Position numbers and translations under genes: made by a program. A stretch of DNA of 64,000 bases from Gymnogyps californianus. Its lineage: Eukaryota; Chordata; Aves; Accipitriformes; Cathartidae. The notes below the pieces were generated by a model. The model saw only the letters and a program-made list of their open reading frames with translations, was not told where the DNA came from and did not search any database. This document shows, one piece after another, positions 11,101 through 21,751 of this stretch (positions are counted from its first letter, which is position 1; every line of letters begins with the position of its first letter). The stretch covers positions 43,461,502-43,525,501 of the forward strand of contig NC_059477.1 in the NCBI RefSeq assembly GCF_018139145.2, given 5' to 3'.

Positions 11101-14030
11101 GAGAGACCTAACACCGGGGATGTCTCCTCCTCACAGTCCCTGCCCATCTTAAACCCCAGTGAGGAAACTCCTTCGATCACTTCTCAGCCTTCACCAGAGC
11201 TACTTTAAGGAAATCCTCTCTCTTTCTCAAGGAAAAAAGTGTGTTTCCAGGCAGCCTCGTTTCCCGTGCGCTGCTCAGCAACGTGCACGCTGCCCGTCTT
11301 CTGCAGCACAGGGAGAGAACAGAAATGGATACGAAACATAATCCCAACTCGCGGCGAAGAAGCCTTCTCGTTGGTGTTTCACCAACGTCTATGGGAGGGG
11401 CTGAAGCATAAGGAAAGATTGGTTTGGCAGAGGAGAGAAAGACTTCGTTATGCAAGGGGTGTTGAAAAGAGACACAAACAGCAATGAGAAAATTAAGAAA
11501 AGATCTAGTGTTACATGCAACATTGCAATGACCCCTTTTGTGCACCCATGTGCGCAGAAACATTCAGGCATATCAGGTGTTGCAGGCTCATTTGCCAGTA
11601 TTCCCAGTAAAATTAAGCTAGGTTTAAAGGACCGTATCACTTCGTCACATTTATTTTACATCTAATTGAAAATATGGTACGTATTACAAAAGGATGAGCC
11701 AGAAACTCAAACTTAGTTAAACTATTAAATCAATGTATATGTGGGGAAAAAGAGGGGGGAAAGATCCTAAGAAATACTTTGTAAATAGTCAACATCTGAG
11801 AAAATCCTAAGGAGAGCTTAATTAAGAAGGAAAAGCTATTTTGTGTCAAAGCACCAGCTTAGAAACAGGTTGTAAAGAACATATACACACCCTGCTTAAG
11901 GGCACAGGGCGCTCATGGCGTGTGTTGGGAAAGCAGATCCCCTGCACGGTATCATCGCTGCGCAGAGGCAGGTAGGATGCTGCGGTGGCGGATGCAAGGA
12001 GGAGGCACCGTGCCTTGGTCACCAGCAGCTGCTGCAGGGCAGAAGCCCCGGCGAGATCGACCAGCGCTCTGATCCACAATGGCAAATCCTATCCTTCCAT
12101 ATAATATTGGAAGACAACGTAATTTAAGGTGTCCCTTCCATTATTCAAATGCATAAGTTGCTACAGGGTGAGAAGACAGCGAATACGGCGTGGAGCAGAA
12201 ATAGGAGGACACCAGCGAAAGAAAAAGAGAACGGGCTAGCAGTTTGTCTGGGTCTGAGAAAGCAGCCCCTGGAAGGACAACGTGTATGGAATGATGTCGT
12301 ATTTGCTGACCTGTTCAGGAACCGGAGTGTGTGGATATCCCCAGCTTCACAGGATGCCAGTGCTACAGCAGGGAGGGATACCGGGAGGCGGCGGTCCCTG
12401 CGCCTGGGTGGGCATCTTCTCCAGGGCGTAATGCACTTCCATTTGTGCTCACACCAACTCTAGCAAAACCAAACTCTTTCGTGAAAGAGTGGACAAAAAT
12501 TGAGGAGGAAAAGAGAACATACAGGCGAGGTTAGCTGAGAGAACTAAATCCAGTTCTCCCAAATCCCAAGCCGACAGTATGCAAAGTCAGAGTCTAATTT
12601 CACTAAATAATACTATCTTTTTTGGCCCGAAGCATCCCAAGCCCAGCCTCTCACGGCTTCACACTGTTTGGCAACACTTCACTCTTCCTTCTTCCACATC
12701 GTTCTGGACAGGAGAAGACATCGGTCACTGTGTCTCTGACTTGCCCTATCTACTGTCACCTCTATTTTATGGAGAAAGGAACCATTTCACTGAAAATCAT
12801 GCCCTGTTTGACTGGCTTCTCAAATATTTTCCAATGAGCACGCTGCATGCAAGAAAAGGGCTCACCATGAGCCTCCCCAGGTCTCCTCCACCTGCTCGTG
12901 CAGGATCTACCGCAATGGGGTTGCAGTCCCGGTATCACCGCGGTTCAGACAAATAAATTGTAATGACTGCAAAGAAGCAGAGACTTACTTAGCACTAGAA
13001 GATATCCAGAGAAAATTAAAGGAAAACATTTTGCCAGTATCAGCCAAGGGAGGACGGCCAGCCCACGAGTCCAAACACGCTCATCTCTCTCCACTGCAAA
13101 TATTGGAAGGGATTTGGAGCAAAGATAGTCATTAAATAGTGGTTTTTAAAAAAGCCCACTGCACTTAAACCACAGGTCGGCCCCCTCATCCTGAAGATTT
13201 TTTTCATGGCAGAGGAAACCCGGAGCCATTTAACTCTCTTGAATGTATCTTCAAAAACTTCAAAGTAACGCTTATCATCCAGTCATGCATTTGAAGCATT
13301 TTTACTAGAGTTTTAATACTTTTAATTCTTTATCTACAAATTGCTCCTTCGCTAGATACAGAAATGAGAAGAAATCACCGCATCTGGCACCGCTCCACCG
13401 CAGACCGGTCCCACAGATCGTCTCCCAGTGGGCATTACAGTGGGGGGGACGGGGGTTCCCCTGCAGAACGTGATGGACTTCAGGCAGAACACTGCTCTGT
13501 GCGGAAGCCCATTTAAAAAAAATAATTTAATCTTCAGAAAAATTAAATTTAGCTCGCACAGGAAGCAGTGCAGGTGAAAGTGCATTAGTAAGTCAGGTGC
13601 CTAAACCCAGTTGCAAAGACAGGCATGAAAGGAGCGCACACGTGGCATTGACTTCATGGAAATTTAGCTCATACGATGTGTTTTTTAATGGAGCTTCGAA
13701 GGTGCTTCTGAAGATTTGAGAATTTATTTTTCTCATGGACATAGTCAGTTGTCTATTGGAGTGGTTTCAACACATCATTTAGTTAAACTGTATTTTCTAT
13801 ATTTATTCAAGTTTATTTGATCTATGAAACAGTCAATCTGCAAAAATTACCTTGATATGTAACAAAAATTCTCATTTATAATATTTGAAGCACAAGCTCT
13901 GCAAAACCACTCTCTCTAGTATGCCGTGACTTCCCCATCTAGTCCCAACACTGTTACTGAGTTTGAATAAATAAGAAGAAAGCTGTTCCTATTTTTTGCA
14001 ACATCCAAAAGCTTTGAGGTTTAAAATCCC
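11101..14030. other. single-copy DNA, no gene seen
   Basis: Alternating AT-rich and moderately GC-rich sequence with no recognised repeat. Frames of 104-128 codons (11177-11563 minus, 12149-12463 plus, 12579-12956 plus) have no domain and are overlapped by frames on the other strand or in other phases. The AT-rich part at 13640-13900 resembles conserved non-coding DNA in texture, without a specific motif to name. Confidence 0.5.
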
Positions 14031-14250
14031 CAGAGGTGCAAAAGACGGTATTCGCGAGCAGTTCCCCCCGCTCGTGGGATCTCCCCAGGGTGTCCCAGCG
14101 ATGGCGGGGGCTCCGGTGCTCAGGGCCAGGCTGGGTGCTGACCCACGGGTCCCAGGTCCCAAACCCCCTCCCGAGGACCCTGCCAGGGGCCCCCACACCC
14201 CCTTTCGTGCTCCCAGCACTGCCAACACCTCGAACGTCGCATTGGTATAA
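14031..14250. other. GC-rich pocket
   Basis: A proline/glycine-biased GC-rich stretch open in several frames on both strands (up to 113 codons). The composition explains the open frames; no domain or splice structure is visible. Confidence 0.4.
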
Positions 14251-15370
14251 ATAGTTTGAACTATTTAAAGGCATTTCTAACACATACGCATACAATGTTA
14301 CTATACTTAGTTTCCTATCTTCAAGTCTTCTCCCCCATAATTTAATTTGGTTTGCTGTTATACGGGAAACAGAAATGCATGGTAAATAAAATCCCCTGTG
14401 TTTTATAGTACATCTTCAGACTTATGAGCCTGGCTTGTGTGTACGTGTCCCGCTTTGCCCGCCTACCTGAGATGAAGATATGATGGTACAGATGATTATT
14501 TAGCTGTGTGCACGCACAATTTGCAATACGCATCAATACAAAGCATATGAATTTCGTATTGCGCTAGGATACTTATGCAAATACTCATGAAAAGATAAAA
14601 ATTATTCATAAGATTTACCATAAAAGAATGTAAGTTGCAATGGATTATGGTGTTTGGGGGTTTTTTCTACAAATACAGCCAAAATCTAACAAAAGAAAAT
14701 CTTCAAGTAATGTCTTCAAGCATATTTTGGGTCTACTTTTTACAGGAGGCGATTTAAAAATAAAAAATAAAGAGAGCCTTTGTAATATTGATAACGTGAC
14801 TGTTTTCAAGGTGAACTCATTACTATCTTTCATTACATACATGAAGAGTTACTGCCCGAATGCAGTGAAAGTGTTGTAAATCATTGGCACTGGTTTTAAT
14901 AATGGGTGAATCTGTTTATAAAAATATTCTTGAACGACTTCCTGCCCCCCTGTTTCTGCAAATGTTGAAATGGAAAAGAAAATAACCTCTTTTTTTTTTG
15001 CCTTCCCTTTTTCAGGTAATTTTGGAATCCCCTCTTTTTTTGTCACTAGTGCATATTACTGTGTATTCCCCACAAGGCCCGTGCCGAAGCACCACAGCAA
15101 AGCTGACCCCACAAGCTTCTGACCTAAGCAAAAGACAGAACTATTAAAAAAAAAAAAAAAAAAATCTGGTGAGACACAGTTTTCACAGTCATTTCAGCCC
15201 AATTTTGCCCACATTATATTAGAGAAATGAGTTGTAAAGCACATTTTAAGTAGAAGAACTATAAACATCTCACCAATTTTCTTTACTGCACTGACTGATT
15301 TCAACTAACAGCAGCTCCTACAAGTTGTTGTAAAGACCAAGCTTAGTCCCTCCCGAATAAAAAGCAGAGA
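14251..15370. other. single-copy AT-rich DNA with an A19 tract, no gene seen
   Basis: Contains an octamer site ATGCAAAT near 14576, an inverted repeat GCAATACG...CGTATTGC (about 14523-14562, 8-bp arms with a 24-base spacer) and a pure A19 run at 15146-15164. No mobile-element body is attached to the A run. Confidence 0.5.
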
Positions 15371-16090
15371 CTATGCCCCTTCCAGCCCTGTTCGAGGGAC
15401 CCTTCCCACTTCTGCAGGCTGGGGCTCCCCTGGATGATGCCGCCCGACGCTGCCGTGGCCTCGAGCAGAGCTGCTTGTGCCTTGCTCGGCTCCGCTTCCC
15501 AGGGCGTTTAAGGCTTTACCTTTCAGCCTCAGCTCTGGCGCAGCTCTGTCGTTTCCCAAGCAGAGAGACAAAGGATGCAAAGGTAAAGCCTGCACGGGTT
15601 CCAGCTCTCCCGCCGGCTGCGTGCCGAGCAGCACGCCAGCAACAAGTCGCTTCAGTAAATTAGAATTTAAAGATGTTCGCAAGCTGCTCTCCTCCCGCCC
15701 TCGTCCCGCTGCCACCAAACCTGGCATGACCTCAGTGAGAGCAGAAGAAGAAAGGGGTGGCTTCTGAACACCTAAAGACCCGCTATGCTGTGTGCTGAAA
15801 GGCACGCTGGCGTCCTCCATGGCTTTTCTAACGCAACGCCGCCTGATAAACCAAGACAGAAAATAAAATGGGATTTCCAAGCTCTCGTCACCAGGCGGGA
15901 GAGGGCAGGGCACCCGAGGCGTTCAAACACGCACACACCTTTTCAGCAGGGAGAGCCCGGCGCGTTGCGGCAGCAGCGGCACGGCAGCCCAGCCTGCTAC
16001 AAGGGAAGATCTTCGTTAAATCAAAGTACTCGCCACTATTTTTCATTTGATACAGTATTTGTAAAATGTTCAAACCTTGCATATAATGCG
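15371..16090. other. GC-rich pocket, no exon established
   Basis: The GC-rich part carries a 180-codon minus-strand frame (15371-15913) and overlapping plus-strand frames. None shows a known domain, and bidirectional openness is what GC-rich, stop-poor DNA gives by chance. Confidence 0.4.
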
Positions 16091-16340
16091 TAATGCTATT
16101 AGGTAGAATATCCAAAGTACTTAAACTAATTATGCCTATTTTGTAAGATTAATTATAATTAATAATTTAACATATTTTATCATTTAAGTCAGTATCCGTT
16201 CTGATCTTTAACTTTAGAGAGCACACTGTATACGTACCACGTAATTAGGGCTTATGTATCACATAATTAGGGCTAAATACTAGGAAATCAGGCTAATTAG
16301 ACCAAATCAAACTGAATTATTTAAGCTTTTTTTTTTATTT
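16091..16340. promoter_or_regulatory. homeodomain-motif array with direct repeat, candidate regulatory element
   Basis: Two copies of a 15-bp unit (CACGTAATTAGGGCT at 16238-16252 and CACATAATTAGGGCT at 16260-16274) are spaced 22 bp start to start, followed by GGCTAATTAG at 16291-16300. Upstream, 16140-16170 is a run of overlapping ATTA/TAAT cores. The repeat places TAATTAG sites about two helical turns apart, which is compatible with ordered homeodomain binding. The surrounding DNA is not a recognised mobile element. Confidence 0.45.
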
Positions 16341-17799
16341 TAGATGTAGAATATTTAGTAATTAAATACTGATTTCATTTTCTTGTACTTGCACATCTCA
16401 CTTGTCTCTCACCCGTCTGTTATAATGAAGCATTATAAAAGTGTTTGTCACGGAAGCGCAGGACGGGGATGGTTTAGCAAGCGGGCAGCGAAGGCGCCGA
16501 GCGAAGCAGCACCGCGTCGTTAAGGATTTAAGCGCAGTTGAGCCGCGGGAACATCCCACGCGCACCCAAGGCTTTCCCCTCGGGATCCTCCTCGGGGAAT
16601 TTGTTAGTGTCAGCCCACGGCTGGGGACAACTTGCAGCAAAGCATCCCTTGGGGCGCTGGGGAGGAAGCCGTCCGCAGCAGCCTACGCCACACCACAGCT
16701 CCCTTCCAATATTTAAACTCCTTGTAATACCTGGATAAGGGCACCTAGAGATGAAAACCATTTTTTGGCAGCGGTTCAAAGCTTCTCCGGCAGAAAGTGT
16801 TTAGGACGGACGCTGTTGGCCATATTACGTAGGCATAAAGCATCATGTAATAAAGTCTTTCAAATAAAGCACGTTACTGCCAAAAAAGCAGAGAACGTAA
16901 CCGAACAATAACAGGGCTGGAGGCAAAATCCTCGGTGCGAGAAAGCACCTGCCCTAAACCAGGCTCAGCAAATGTGTAGTTCGTTGCAGATATACGTTTA
17001 CAGCTATAAAAACTTCTGCTTTTCTATGGAGATTAATTCATTTCATTATAATTCATCAAAAAAGACAATAAAGCTTAGTTACGGGTTTATCATCCTTCTC
17101 CGCCAGATGATCTAAACCGCATATTTCTTCTAATGCTGCGCCATGGGCCAGCGTTGCATGCAGCCCAGAAAACCCAGGTGTGGGCATAATAATGTCCAAT
17201 TACATTCTGGCATCACACGCAAAAGATCGGCTTCTCAATGATCTTTTATGGCAGAGCCTCAACGGTAGGTGAGATTGGCTAAGGGCTCAGGGAAAAAGTG
17301 TTAGTTTCTGCTAGTGCGTTTATCAATCTTAACCAACTACAGGATTGATTTGAAAAGGAAATACATCGATAGACTGGAAAACCAGAAAAGCCTTAACATG
17401 GCTGTGGGCGAAGGAGGAAATTACTGCAAAGTAAGCAGGGTTTTGGGCTGGCAGAGGTAATCATGCACCCTGCGACAGCATCCCGCCCGTGGCAGGGCTG
17501 GCTTCGGGGCGAGCTGTTGGAGCCGCCTCCGCTGCACCCCGAATTCCGACACCGCGTACGGGCAGCTGCTGCAGCCCCACCGCTCTGCCCCAGGTTCGTA
17601 CCCCAATATCCCCGGCAGCTCATGCACGTACCCGCGCTCAAAATATAAATATTTAAAGATTAATACGCCTCTGGTGCGAGCAACTGAAAATATTTCTTCT
17701 ATCAAGGTAAATGTTAAGGGAATCCATACGAGATCAAAGGGCCATGAAATTGAAAACAATCATATGCCAAGTAGTCGGGGTCCTTTGTACATGTGGCAT
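16341..17799. other. single-copy DNA with two GC-richer pockets, no gene seen
   Basis: GC-richer parts near 16440-16690 and 17460-17640 generate short frames on both strands; the rest is AT-rich. A small hairpin near 17222-17247 (AAAGATC/GATCTTT arms) is within chance expectation. No repeat or RNA gene recognised. Confidence 0.5.
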
Positions 17800-17814
17800 T
17801 CACTTCTGCTGCCT

Positions 17815-17885
17815 TATCCAGCGCTCAGCCAAGTCAATAAAAGGAATCCCATGGACTTCAAGGGGCTTAGAGCGAGCCCGCGGTT
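17815..17885. mobile_element. ancient amniote CR1/L3-like relic
   Basis: The phrase AAGTCAATAAAAGGAATCCC followed by ATGGACTTCAAGGGGCTTAG follows the pattern of an old, widespread amniote repeat in which TCCCATTGACTTCAATGGG-type words recur. The match is by recognition of the pattern. The family is not assigned and the copy is short. Confidence 0.4.
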
Positions 17886-18322
17886 TCGTCGTGTTTTGTT
17901 TTGAAAAATCAGTGTTCCTCTTGTTTAAAGTGCTTAAGATGAGATTTGCACACTTTGACTTTTTCCAACACTGGCTCTTGAATCAAAATAAGTTGGTTTC
18001 TGGGTGGTTTTTTTTAAATCTCACACTACGACAAGCATATAAAAGTGAGGAATGTGGACGTACGGCAGAACCAAAGGAGCAGGCAGCTCCTGCGCCAGGA
18101 CAGCCAGTGTCCTAAGACACAAGACAGAGGGAAAATTGTTCCCGAGGCCACGTCAGATGGTGAAGTTCTTTGGGGAAAGTAGCAAATAAATATTTAACTT
18201 CAAAGACAGACCAAGGACGTGCGGTCCGGCCCCTCGATGCACGAGCGCAGCATCTCCAGCAGCATCCTGGGAGCAGATGCCACCCGCTTCGTCCGTCCGC
18301 CCTGCTCGGGCTCCACCTGCAG
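17886..18322. other. single-copy DNA, no gene seen
   Basis: AT-rich then GC-rich (from about 18210). No domain-bearing frame and no recognised repeat. Confidence 0.45.
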
Positions 18323-18358
18323 CTAATAATCGCAATTATCAGATTACCAGATTACCAG
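18323..18358. promoter_or_regulatory. dense TAAT/TAATC homeodomain site cluster
   Basis: Within 36 bp the sequence has TAATAATC, CAATTATC and the tandem CAGATTACCAGATTACCAG, an 8-bp unit repeated twice plus a partial copy. On the other strand GTAATCT occurs twice, the core preferred by bicoid-class (K50) homeodomains such as OTX, PITX and CRX. The cluster sits between two GC-rich blocks. Function is inferred from motifs only. Confidence 0.4.
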
Positions 18359-20611
18359 TTTTTACGGGCACCGGGGCAGAGCCCAGCCCAGGGGCGCGGG
18401 GCGGCGTGGGGGCTGCTGGGACGCGCTGAGCCTCATCTTGCCGGTGTCCTTCAGGGTGCCTGTTAAAGAGGTTTTTTTTTTCATCTGACCTTGCTTCATA
18501 CAACTTAAATTCTACATTCGCAGCAATCCTCTGTTTAATTTGTCTCGGCAGAAAGGCACCCGCTCTGCTCGGTTTTCTCCAGGTTGCAATCGCGGCTCAA
18601 CCTCATCGCTCAGTGGTAAAATACGGAAAATAAATGGAGCTCAGAGTACAAATAAACAATTAATAAACATTGATTTTATGGATTTATGTCTCTTTCATAG
18701 CCCTGTAAACAATATCTGTAGTGTACCATTCATGAAATTAAGCTATTTTGATTTTTTAAATAGCGTTTTCTAAATCATTATTTCATTTGTAATTTATTAT
18801 ACATTTCAAATCGGCCTGGAGACATCCTCGCTCAGGATCAGCCACAGAAAAGTTTTTTTAAAAGTCAATTTTCATTTACTCGTATGAAAGGAAGAGGGGT
18901 TTTTTTCATGTTTTTCCAATCACTTTTTTAATACTCACTTTGATCTGACACAGAGATCTTCTAGGCAAAAGTGCACAATTTCAGCTTAAAAGAAGGATTA
19001 CTTAGCAAACCTCAAACATATGAAAACAGGCAGCTATCACTGAAACTGCAACGTATAGTTAGTTGCATTTTTGGCTATTAAATTAATTTGATAAATGGGT
19101 ATCATATGGGGGTGCTTTATATGGCAATACCCTCAATCCACATACTACTATGCAAAAATTTTAACTCATCCGATTTAAAAAAAAATCCCACAATTAATGA
19201 ACACTGAAGAACTGTGAAATGCCAATGCAACTTTTCATTTTTAATTAAATAGACCCCTATCCACAGTTCAGAAAATATAACAAATGTTTTCAGATTTTAA
19301 GCATTTCACAGCGATTCCCACAATGATAGCAGCTCTATAACTTCACGTGTAGCATAGCCACAAAGAATAATTTAACACCCATTAATAAAGGAATTTTCAG
19401 AGGAACTCGAGCTCAAATTATATCAATCTTCTACTGTTCCAAAATAAACGCATCAGGTGGCATTTAAATGCAGGTGGCTAACCATTTTATCAGTGCACAT
19501 ATTTAAGCTATTAGAAATATAATTAGAAAAATCAAATTAAACACACTTAATGCAGATTCTAATTCTAGCAACACTGTCCTTATCATTATGCCATTTTTAC
19601 AGCAAATTATAAAGTATGTCTAAATTGTACAGGTTTGTTTCTGACTGATAGCTGAACTCAGATAATTAAGTTGTTAACCATGTACTTCAGTGGTCAACAT
19701 GGTTATGTATCTTTGTCTTATCACTACCCCTCCTCCTTGTTTCCACAGACCTCAGGGGAAGCAGATGAATGGCACTTGACACTACCCACCTACACAGCCG
19801 ACTGATTAGACATAGTCCTGTACCACAGGTACACTCAATTATATGCTTTTCTGAGATTCAAGCATTTCCTGAAGCTGCGAGTGTTGAAAACTGTTTATTT
19901 GACGCATTTTGCAGCCGAGGAAAACTGCAACGAAGCGTCCTTAAAACTTTCAGTACTATTTTATCACCCCAGGGCCCTTCGGGCAGACCGGCTGGAAAGG
20001 GGTTTCTTTCATCAAGGAGGAAAATAATAAATCCTCTCTACCACAAATAATTAAACGGCTTAAGACCATGCCCATGTCCAAAGCACACGCTTTAAAAACC
20101 TGCACAAGCAGCCCGCCCTCCCAGATAAGTTTGTCTCCAGTATTGAGGTCCGGTGGACGCGTGGGTGCCAAGGGTGCCCGGCACCGGGAGCTGCTCCGGG
20201 GGCACATCCCTGCCCCACCAGCCGGGACCCGCAGAGCCATCGGCCGAGCGCCGCGCAGCCGGACCTCGGGCACGGCACCGCATCCCAAGGCTGTCTGGGA
20301 TTTCGTTCTTCTCGCCAGCCACAGACAGCCAAGGGAGGGTTTACTTTTCACGCTTCCCTGACTAATCAACGTAACTTCAGGGAAGTAAAAATACAGTTAA
20401 TTTACCAGCGGGTTCAAGCAATAAATAGCAAAATATAGACACAGGTATATACATAAAAAGAAAAATCTGGATTGCAATTCTCCGAGGAAAACAATCGATA
20501 TTCAGATAATATAAATGCATTTCAGTACACGCTGAGGATTGGATTTATAAGATGAGAGATTATTTGTAATACATTTGAAATTTAAAAATTGGGATAACTT
20601 GAATGCTTTGG
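18359..20611. other. long AT-rich single-copy stretch, possible conserved non-coding DNA
   Basis: From about 18780 to 19700 the sequence is non-repetitive and AT-rich with many TAATTA/ATTAAT cores (around 19081, 19193, 19240) and no long frame. A GC-rich pocket at 20140-20350 yields antisense frames up to 137 codons with no domain. No mobile element until the LTR that follows. Confidence 0.4.
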
Positions 20612-21746
20612 TGTGGTGGGTTGACCCCGGCTGGATGGCAGGTGCCCACCAAAGCCGCTCTATCACTCCCCCTCCTCAGCTGGACAGGGGAGAAAATAAA
20701 ACAAAAGGCTCTTGAGTCGAGATAAGGACAGGGAGAGATCACTCAGCAATTACCGTCACGGGCAAAACAGACTCGACTTGGGGAAAAATTAGTTTAATTT
20801 ATTGCTAGTCAAATCAGAGGAGGATAATGAGAAATAAAACCAAATCTTAAAACACCTTCCCCCCACCCCTCCCCTCTTCCCGGGCTTAACTTTACTCCCG
20901 ATTTTCTCTACCTCCTCCCCCTGAGCGGCGCAGGGGGACGGGGAATGGGGGTTTGGGTCAGTTCATCACACGTTGTCTCTGCCGCTCCTTCCTCCTCAGG
21001 GGGAGGGCTCCTCACACTCTTCCTCTGCTCCAGCGTGGGGTCCCTTCCACGGGAGACAGTCCTCCATGAACTTCTCCAACGTGAGTCCTTCCCACGGGCT
21101 GCAGTTCTTCACGAACTGCTCCAGCGTGGGTCCCATCCACAGGGTGCAGTCCTTCAGGAACAGACTGCTCCAGCGTGGGTCCCCCGCGGGGTCACAAGCC
21201 CTGCCAGCAAACCTGCTCCAGCCTGGGCTCCTCTCTCCACGGGGCCACAGGTCCTGCCAGAAGCCTGCTCCAGCGCGGGCTTCCCACGGGGTCACAGCCT
21301 CCTTCGGGCATCCCCCTGCTCCTCCACGGGCTGCAGGTGGATATCTGCTCCACCGTGGACCTCCATGGGCTGCAGGGGGACAGCCTGCCTCACCATGGTC
21401 TTCACCACGGACTGCAGGGCAATCTCTGCTCTGGCGCCTGCAGCATCTCCTCCCCCTCCTTCTCCACGGACCTTGGTGTCTGCGGAGTTGTTCCTCGCAC
21501 ATACTCTCACTCCTCTCTCTCGCTGCAACTGCTACTCCCCTGTAACTTCTTTTCCCTTTCTTAAATCTGTTATCCCAGAGGCGCTACCACCATCGCTGAT
21601 GGGCTCGGCCTTGGCCAGCGGCGGGTCCATCCTGGAACCCGCTGGCATTAACTTTATCGGACATAGGGGAAGCTTCTAGCAGCTTCTCACAGAAGCCACC
21701 CCTGCAGCCCCCCGCTACCAAAACCTTGCCACGCAAACCCAATACA
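20612..21746. mobile_element. solo long terminal repeat of an avian endogenous retrovirus
   Basis: A 1135-bp block begins TGTGGTGGGTTGACC and ends CCAATACA, with the TG...CA ends of an LTR. I recognise the sequence as a high-copy element of many non-galliform bird genomes, probably of an ERVL-type family, but do not assign a family name. The flanking pentamers TTTGG (20607-20611) and TCTGG (21747-21751) agree at four of five positions, a plausible decayed target-site duplication. No gag, pol or env sequence lies on either side, so it is a solo LTR. AATAAA words occur near 20694 and 20832. The 244- and 190-codon frames inside are by-products of the GC-rich tandem part and not genes. Element strand is not established. 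Confidence 0.72.
21026..21350. repeat. imperfect tandem units inside the LTR (about 45-55 bp, about seven copies)
   Basis: The word GCTCCAGCGTGGG or a close variant recurs near 21026, 21073, 21118, 21167, 21214, 21266 and 21336, each usually followed by TCC...CCACGGG. The spacing of mainly 45-52 bp marks a minisatellite-like block within the LTR. Being largely stop-free, it produces misleading open frames on both strands. Confidence 0.8.
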
Positions 21747-21751
21747 TCTGG

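Noticed and set aside
15371..15913. 180-codon minus-strand frame
   Set aside because: GC-rich pocket, open on both strands, no domain or splice signal.
20945..21679. 244-codon plus-strand frame
   Set aside because: Lies wholly inside the LTR and mostly in its tandem GC-rich block; overlapping frames on both strands are equally open.
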